Positions 26,596-30,496 of a DNA stretch of 30,496 nt are shown here, one piece after another. Below the pieces are notes generated by a model. The model was not told the DNA's origin. It saw nothing but the letters and a program-made list of their open reading frames with translations, and searched no databases. Source of the stretch: Candidatus Woesearchaeota archaeon (lineage in GTDB: Archaea; Nanobdellota; Nanobdellia; Woesearchaeales; SKIA01); NCBI GenBank assembly GCA_007128245.1, contig SKXU01000046.1, positions 1 to 30,496 on the forward strand. Reading direction: 5' to 3'. The translations under genes were made by a program, and so were the position numbers. Numbering within the stretch: position 1 is the stretch's first letter; every line of letters begins with the position of its first letter.

Positions 26596-28725
26596 TTATC
26601 GCGGTTTTATAAGGGTTCGTGAGAGCAGAATAAGCACTAGCCCCACTCCCACCACAAAAAACCACCTGTAGGGCAGGGGCATAGTTCCTGGAATCTCGGC
26701 GTGTCCGGTCGCAGTTTGTGCTGTGCCCTCCGCAGTAATACTAGCCACAAGACGCATGGGTTGGTTTGTGCGCGTGATCGTTGTTACGTAGTGCGTGCCA
26801 TTAAATTCGAGAGGGTGCTGCTCAACCCCAACAAGCGCTCGAACGCGCGCTTCAGGAAGACACGTTCCTTGTGTGTTTGGGAGGAAAATGCGTGTTTGTA
26901 TTGCGCGTACACGAGTTGCGATGGTGACGTGCGATCGTGTGCGCTCCACTGAGGTATCCACAAACTCTAAGAGGTCTTGTTGTGAAGCCACATAGATTTC
27001 TCCCAGTACTGCTCGCAAGTCCTCATCGTCTGAGAACACCGTGTAAAACGCTCCGCATTGGCTTGTTTGGTATGCATGTGCTGCCATCCTCTCCAAGACT
27101 TCTCGCGCCTGCACGTCCTCTGTGATGTACGCAATAACTGTGAGGCAGGCACGTGGTATGTACGTGTCTATAGCGTCCAAAATACCTTCTATTCCTTCAG
27201 GGTCTCGAGGCAATCCATCCGAGAGGAAAATCACTACAGGTGTACGAGATACGGGCGAGCGTAGTTGCTCTCCTGCGAGTCGTAGCGCAGGAATGTATAA
27301 ACTATATCCTTCTGCGCGTATTCCTTGTATGCTTGCTTTCAGTCGGTTCTTGTCTGTTGTTTGCGCATCTTGCAGGAGTCGCACACGTTGATCAAACACG
27401 ATAAAGCTCGCCCTGTCTTGTGGGCTGAGCAAGTCGACAAAGCTCGTTGCTGCGTCCTTAGCTACTTGTAAGCGCTCTCCTGCCATGCTTCCGCTGTTAT
27501 CAAACACGAAGACGAACTGCGATGGATCCGTGGCGCGCGTTGTTCGAATCGTTCCGGTAAATGTACCTTCCTCATCAGTATATCCGTGAACGCCTTCTGA
27601 AAATGCTTTTGACCAGTTTTCTTGCGGCTCCAGAAGTGGTGACTCCCACGCATCCGTTGCTGAGCGCACCCTGCGCGGGCGCGTATCTTCATTTACCCAG
27701 ATGACTGTTCCTGCAGTTCCCATTGTGCGCGGCAAAAATCCTTCTGGCGTGATTCGTACAACGTCCGGATGCGTTAAGAGAAAGTATTCTTGTTCCGTAA
27801 ATGCGCACACATCCCCTACCGTAAATGTTCCATAGTCTCTTCCATACACGAAACACGCTCCTTGGCATCGCTCGTGTACAATGGTTTCGTAGCGATACGT
27901 TCCTGCCGGCAAGTCAAACTGAATGCTCGGCGCAGTTGCTTGCTCTCTGAGGACGATTCGCTCTCCGTCCCACACCGTAAACGTGAGTGAGGGTGCAAGG
28001 CATGTTGCAGTAAAGATGTCTTCTACTCTGTATGTTGCGGCCACCTCTGCTGTGCCCTCTTGGATGCGTGTGCGCACTTCAAGGACTTCTTCTCCTGTGA
28101 TATCTCTGTGGAGTGTTGAGTAGACGTATTCGAGGTCAAAGCCATTTTCTTGTGCTTCAAAAAATGCTCCGCATCCTGTTGCGTGCAGTGATTGTTCTGC
28201 CATCCCTCCAAGAAGAACGTCTGCTCCTTCGTCTGCGGCATACGCCACGGTAAATATGCAGGTTCCTTCTTGCACAATCCCTATTTGTGCTTCGAACACT
28301 CTTTCTGGTTCTTCATCTACTCCGTCTGATAAGAAAATAATGATGTTTCTGTTCTGGCTGCTCGTAAACAAGTCTTGTGCTGCTGCGAGCGCAGGTAGGT
28401 ATGATGTCCAAAACCCTACTCGGATATCCTCTATTGCGCGCACAAGAGAATCTTGGTTTGCACTCATAGAATGTACTATTTGTGCTCGATCATCAAATGC
28501 GACTACACCCACTCGTTGTCCTGCCACCAGTGACTCCACAAAGCTTGTTGCTGCGCGTTTTGCTTCTTCAAGGCGTGCTCCGCGCATGCTTCCTGATTTG
28601 TCTATAACAAGCACTATCTCAGTTTCGGTCTCTTCTTGGTCAGGTAAGAATCCTTCGTACACGTCTTGTTCACAGATAAAACCGATTGCAGTCACGGCCA
28701 ACACTACGAGGAGTACGTATCGCAT
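26596..28725 (-). CDS. Membrane-anchored protein with two vWA domains flanking a cupredoxin-like domain
   Basis: A 709-aa exported protein. A signal peptide (1-17, Cys18 possibly a lipid site) is followed by vWA domain 1 (about 36-210, MIDAS DKSGS at 42-46, FLSDG at 131-135), a linker, and a cupredoxin-like domain (about 318-395, GFLPRTM...GTVIWVNED...F-x-x-G-V-H-G-Y-T). vWA domain 2 (about 403-585, DNSGS at 409-413, FLSDG at 500-504) and another beta-rich segment follow. A C-terminal membrane helix (about 687-702) and a basic tail end it. The copper-ligand histidine position reads RPRRVRS, so copper binding is doubtful. Both vWA copies carry a matching cysteine pair (156/185 and 527/557), consistent with disulfides. 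It probably mediates adhesion or assembles envelope complexes. Confidence 0.88.
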   Translation of the reverse strand: MRYVLLVVLAVTAIGFICEQDVYEGFLPDQEETETEIVLVIDKSGSMRGARLEEAKRAATSFVESLVAGQRVGVVAFDDRAQIVHSMSANQDSLVRAIEDIRVGFWTSYLPALAAAQDLFTSSQNRNIIIFLSDGVDEEPERVFEAQIGIVQEGTCIFTVAYAADEGADVLLGGMAEQSLHATGCGAFFEAQENGFDLEYVYSTLHRDITGEEVLEVRTRIQEGTAEVAATYRVEDIFTATCLAPSLTFTVWDGERIVLREQATAPSIQFDLPAGTYRYETIVHERCQGACFVYGRDYGTFTVGDVCAFTEQEYFLLTHPDVVRITPEGFLPRTMGTAGTVIWVNEDTRPRRVRSATDAWESPLLEPQENWSKAFSEGVHGYTDEEGTFTGTIRTTRATDPSQFVFVFDNSGSMAGERLQVAKDAATSFVDLLSPQDRASFIVFDQRVRLLQDAQTTDKNRLKASIQGIRAEGYSLYIPALRLAGEQLRSPVSRTPVVIFLSDGLPRDPEGIEGILDAIDTYIPRACLTVIAYITEDVQAREVLERMAAHAYQTSQCGAFYTVFSDDEDLRAVLGEIYVASQQDLLEFVDTSVERTRSHVTIATRVRAIQTRIFLPNTQGTCLPEARVRALVGVEQHPLEFNGTHYVTTITRTNQPMRLVASITAEGTAQTATGHAEIPGTMPLPYRWFFVVGVGLVLILLSRTLIKPR
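26605..26614 (-). promoter_or_regulatory. TATA box of methylthiotransferase gene
   Basis: The minus strand reads CCTTATAAAA, 26 nt before the ATG at 26584, embedded in the last codons of the upstream vWA gene. Confidence 0.6.
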
Positions 28726-28749
28726 ACCACTTTTTGCGTGGACTCTGTG

Positions 28750-28757
28750 TTATATGT
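28750..28757 (-). promoter_or_regulatory. TATA box of vWA gene
   Basis: The minus strand reads ACATATAA, about 28 nt before the ATG at 28725. Confidence 0.5.
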
Positions 28758-28777
28758 GTTACGACAAAAATAGTAAT

Positions 28778-28787
28778 GTTTATAAAC
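28778..28787 (+). promoter_or_regulatory. TATA box of sepF (perfect palindrome)
   Basis: GTTTATAAAC is a perfect 10-bp palindrome. It predicts a start near 28809, giving a very short leader that begins at the Shine-Dalgarno AGGAGA (28810-28815). Confidence 0.6.
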
Positions 28788-28820
28788 AATCAAGAGTGCT
28801 GTACTGAGTAGGAGATAGTG

Positions 28821-29225
28821 ATGGTCAAAAAGTTTTTTAGCGATTTGAAAAGAAAGTTTGAATTATCCTCTGAGGATGTAGTCGAAGAGCAAGAGCAGTA
28901 CGTAGAGATTTCTTCAAGTTCTCAGCGTAAACGCGCTGCGGACAGTAAGATTCTTGTGCGCCCCTACGTCCTTGAAGACTTTTCTGATGTAAAGCCTATT
29001 GTTGATGCGCTTCGTGGGCGAGAAACGATTGTTCTTATTAACATCGCTCCTCTGAAAGAAAAGGATATGATTGAGCTTAAGCGCGCAATTAACAAGCTAA
29101 AAAAGACTGTTGACGCAATTGGCGGCGACATCGCTGGTTTTGGTGATGATTACATTGTCGCAGCACCTGATTACGCGCACGTCTATCGTGCTCCTAAGCA
29201 AAAGCCTGTTGTTGACGAAGATTAG
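28821..29225 (+). CDS. sepF: Cell division protein SepF
   Basis: Membrane anchor of FtsZ in archaea that lack FtsA. The 134-aa protein has an N-terminal amphipathic membrane-targeting helix (MVKKFFSDLKRKF), a linker, and the SepF core (about 48-120: ILVRPYVLEDFSDVKPIVDALRGRETIVLINIAPL ... RAINKLKKTVDAIGGDIAGFGDDYIVAAP). Length is typical. An in-frame GTG lies at 28818; the ATG at 28821 is 5 nt after AGGAGA, so I use it. It is divergent from the vWA gene and followed by ZPR1, which has its own promoter. Confidence 0.95.
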   Translation: MVKKFFSDLKRKFELSSEDVVEEQEQYVEISSSSQRKRAADSKILVRPYVLEDFSDVKPIVDALRGRETIVLINIAPLKEKDMIELKRAINKLKKTVDAIGGDIAGFGDDYIVAAPDYAHVYRAPKQKPVVDED

Positions 29226-29262
29226 TTGCGCATAACACGATTGGGCGTTCGTTTTCACAACG

Positions 29263-29271
29263 TTTTTATAT
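29263..29271 (+). promoter_or_regulatory. TATA box of ZPR1-like gene
   Basis: TTTTTATAT is centred 26 nt before the ATG at 29293 and only 14 nt before the ATG at 29281. It argues for the later start. Confidence 0.6.
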
Positions 29272-29292
29272 CGCATCCACATGGTAGATTCG

Positions 29293-29817
29293 ATGGAAGA
29301 TGAGATGGAAATCATTGAGGGCGAACGATGCCCGCTGTGCTTGCAAAACACGCTCACATTAATGGAGCGCGTTCTTAACATCCCGCATTTTGGGGTGACC
29401 CACATGTTCTCTATGCACTGTGAAAATCCAGATTGTGACTATCACCTTGCTGATCTTGAAGCAGAAGAAGATAAGAAGCCTGTCAAAGACTCGCTTGAGA
29501 TTTCCTCCGAAGAACACCTCCAGTGGTATATCGTAAAGTCTGCTGACGCCACAGTAAAAATTCCTCGTATGGTGGAGCTAGCACCAGGCCCTGACTCCTC
29601 AGGATTTATTTCTACTATTGAAGGCCTGCTTAATCGTTTCAAAACAATTCTTGAAGAGCTCACGCAAGACGATGATAAAGATGTTGCCAAGAAAGCCAAG
29701 AATCACCTCAAAAAATTAAACCGTGTCTTGTGGGGTCGCGAAGCCATCAAGATATCGCTTGAAGATAAGTCTGGTAACTCAGCATTTATTCGTGAGCGCC
29801 TTGAGATCGAGGAATAG
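29293..29817 (+). CDS. ZPR1 zinc-finger protein
   Basis: A 174-aa archaeal ZPR1. It has a zinc finger with Cys13, Cys16, Cys43 and Cys48 (CPLC, CENPDC) flanking IPHFGVTHMFSMHC, then the ZPR1 beta-sandwich domain (SAD-x-x-VKIPRMVELAPGPDSSGFISTIEGLL) and a helical tail. In eukaryotes ZPR1 binds translation elongation factor 1A and assists its folding; the archaeal role is probably related. An ATG at 29281 would add four residues but is too close to the TATA box. The second Cys pair is spaced C-x4-C rather than the more usual C-x2-C. Confidence 0.9.
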   Translation: MEDEMEIIEGERCPLCLQNTLTLMERVLNIPHFGVTHMFSMHCENPDCDYHLADLEAEEDKKPVKDSLEISSEEHLQWYIVKSADATVKIPRMVELAPGPDSSGFISTIEGLLNRFKTILEELTQDDDKDVAKKAKNHLKKLNRVLWGREAIKISLEDKSGNSAFIRERLEIEE

Positions 29818-29883
29818 TTCTGTATATCTATGCGTACACGTGCTCTCACACGTATGCTTCGTTTCTCATCAAGATGTCGCTTA

Positions 29884-30459
29884 CTAAAACACTCTGTGTA
29901 AAGCTTCTTCTTGACGAGGAGTCTCTGCAAAAATTATTTCCTTAAACACGCGATACTGAGCATTTTTGAGAATACTCATCACACGTCTTTGCACATCTCT
30001 TCCTCCCCATCCAAGCGCGTTTGGTGCTAGAACATATGCGAGACCAACATCAGGGTGTACTGCACAGGCATCTGCTCCTCGACTGAATCCGTACCCTGTT
30101 GATCCGTCCGAATAGTGCGTGACAAAGACCCCTGTAAGTTGCGCCAACGAGGAGATGTTAGCTACACGAGTCTCTAATTCTATTACTGCATCAAGTTTTT
30201 TTGCTGCCTCAGGTATTCTCCACTGCACTGAACTTGCGTCCTCACCCACATGTACATCAGGGATAAGGATTCGTGGATGATGTGTGTGTACGTATCCAAT
30301 ACATGTTGTTTGTGATGCTTCAGTAGGAATTCCTCCCTTCGGTGCGTAGCGTAACTCTAGCCAATGCGGGGAGTGTCTCCACAGACTTACATTGGCAGTT
30401 GAGTTCTCTGGAAAGGTCCTATTAAGCTCTGTTGCTAGCAAGTATGACTTTTTTGGCAT
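29884..30459 (-). CDS. Unrecognised 191-aa protein
   Basis: I do not recognise a family. The protein is soluble with no signal or membrane segment. Notable segments are GYVHTHHPRILIPDVHVGED (several histidines, possible metal site), THYSDGSTGYGFSRGADACAVHPDVGLAYVLAP and GWGGRDVQRRVMSILKNAQ. The compact alpha/beta pattern could be enzymatic. An AT-rich stretch (30471-30487) upstream of the ATG at 30459 may be its promoter. Its 3' end is separated from the convergent ZPR1 gene by 66 bp. Confidence 0.7.
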   Translation of the reverse strand: MPKKSYLLATELNRTFPENSTANVSLWRHSPHWLELRYAPKGGIPTEASQTTCIGYVHTHHPRILIPDVHVGEDASSVQWRIPEAAKKLDAVIELETRVANISSLAQLTGVFVTHYSDGSTGYGFSRGADACAVHPDVGLAYVLAPNALGWGGRDVQRRVMSILKNAQYRVFKEIIFAETPRQEEALHRVF

Positions 30460-30470
30460 TAGAGTGAAAA

Positions 30471-30487
30471 ATATCTATAATTAATAA
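30471..30487 (-). promoter_or_regulatory. AT-rich promoter region of the last gene
   Basis: The minus strand reads TTATTAATTATAGATAT. A TATA box at about 26 nt before the ATG at 30459 would be TTAATTATA-like. The window ends nine bases beyond. Confidence 0.35.
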
Positions 30488-30496
30488 TAATTTTGA

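Overview
The window is archaeal chromosomal DNA. It carries a group II chaperonin, archaellins, an archaeal histone, TFE, aIF2 gamma, ribosomal proteins S6e and L10e (uL16), ZPR1, SepF, archaeal GluRS and an intron-containing tRNA. Very compact gene spacing, mostly leaderless promoters, LemA/HtpX, wHTH-coiled-coil proteins and Kazal, PGF-type and vWA surface proteins suggest a DPANN archaeon, possibly Woesearchaeota-like. That placement is an inference from gene content, not a phylogeny.

Layout. 0-0.9 kb: two tandem archaellin genes (the left one cut by the window edge), with nearly identical promoter/leader architecture. 0.9-3.8 kb: thermosome and two unrecognised proline-rich/coiled-coil genes. 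3.8-5.8 kb: a 56-aa histone-fold (DUF1931-like) gene and GluRS, both minus strand. 5.8-9.5 kb: three envelope genes (small DoxX-like membrane protein, four-Kazal lipoprotein, cohesin/Ig/PGF-like surface protein). 9.5-12.2 kb: LemA-HtpX-small membrane protein operon and a wHTH-coiled-coil protein. 12.2-16.6 kb: a mosaic stretch with an SDR gene placed directly behind an intron-containing tRNA(CAU), a pol-beta-type nucleotidyltransferase, tRNA-Ala, histone, an orphan 438-aa protein with distinct codon use that ends inside tRNA-Ser, and a LAGLIDADG endonuclease. 16.6-22.2 kb: information processing (phosphoesterase, TFE, zinc proteins, aIF2 gamma, S6e, NOG1-like GTPase, L10e). 22.2-24.8 kb: sugar-nucleotide genes (phosphohexomutase, a ribbon-helix-helix/degenerate nucleotidyltransferase fusion, a cytidylyltransferase-like protein). 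24.8-30.5 kb: an orphan gene with a start-frame problem, a MiaB-like methylthiotransferase, a large double-vWA membrane protein, SepF, ZPR1 and an unrecognised protein.

A simple rule recurs. For most transcription units an AT-rich TATA box is centred about 26 nt before the start codon, which implies leaderless mRNAs. I used it with family homology to move several starts inward from the longest open frame (GluRS, DoxX-like, LemA, L10e, MiaB-like, ZPR1, endonuclease). Genes inside operons, the archaellins, S6e and SepF instead have Shine-Dalgarno-like sequences. There is no CRISPR array, rRNA, IS element or recognisable replication origin. The longest gene-free stretch is about 166 bases (3945-4110), so no gap exceeds 300 bases.

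The most interesting items are the RHH-degenerate nucleotidyltransferase fusion next to phosphohexomutase (a possible sugar-nucleotide sensor), the tRNA-SDR dicistron in which tRNA 3' processing would create the mRNA 5' end, a single perfectly symmetric TATA palindrome serving two divergent genes, shared operator-like elements of the archaellins, an in-frame UAG-terminated leader ORF before a zinc protein, and the orphan gene/tRNA-Ser/LAGLIDADG cluster.
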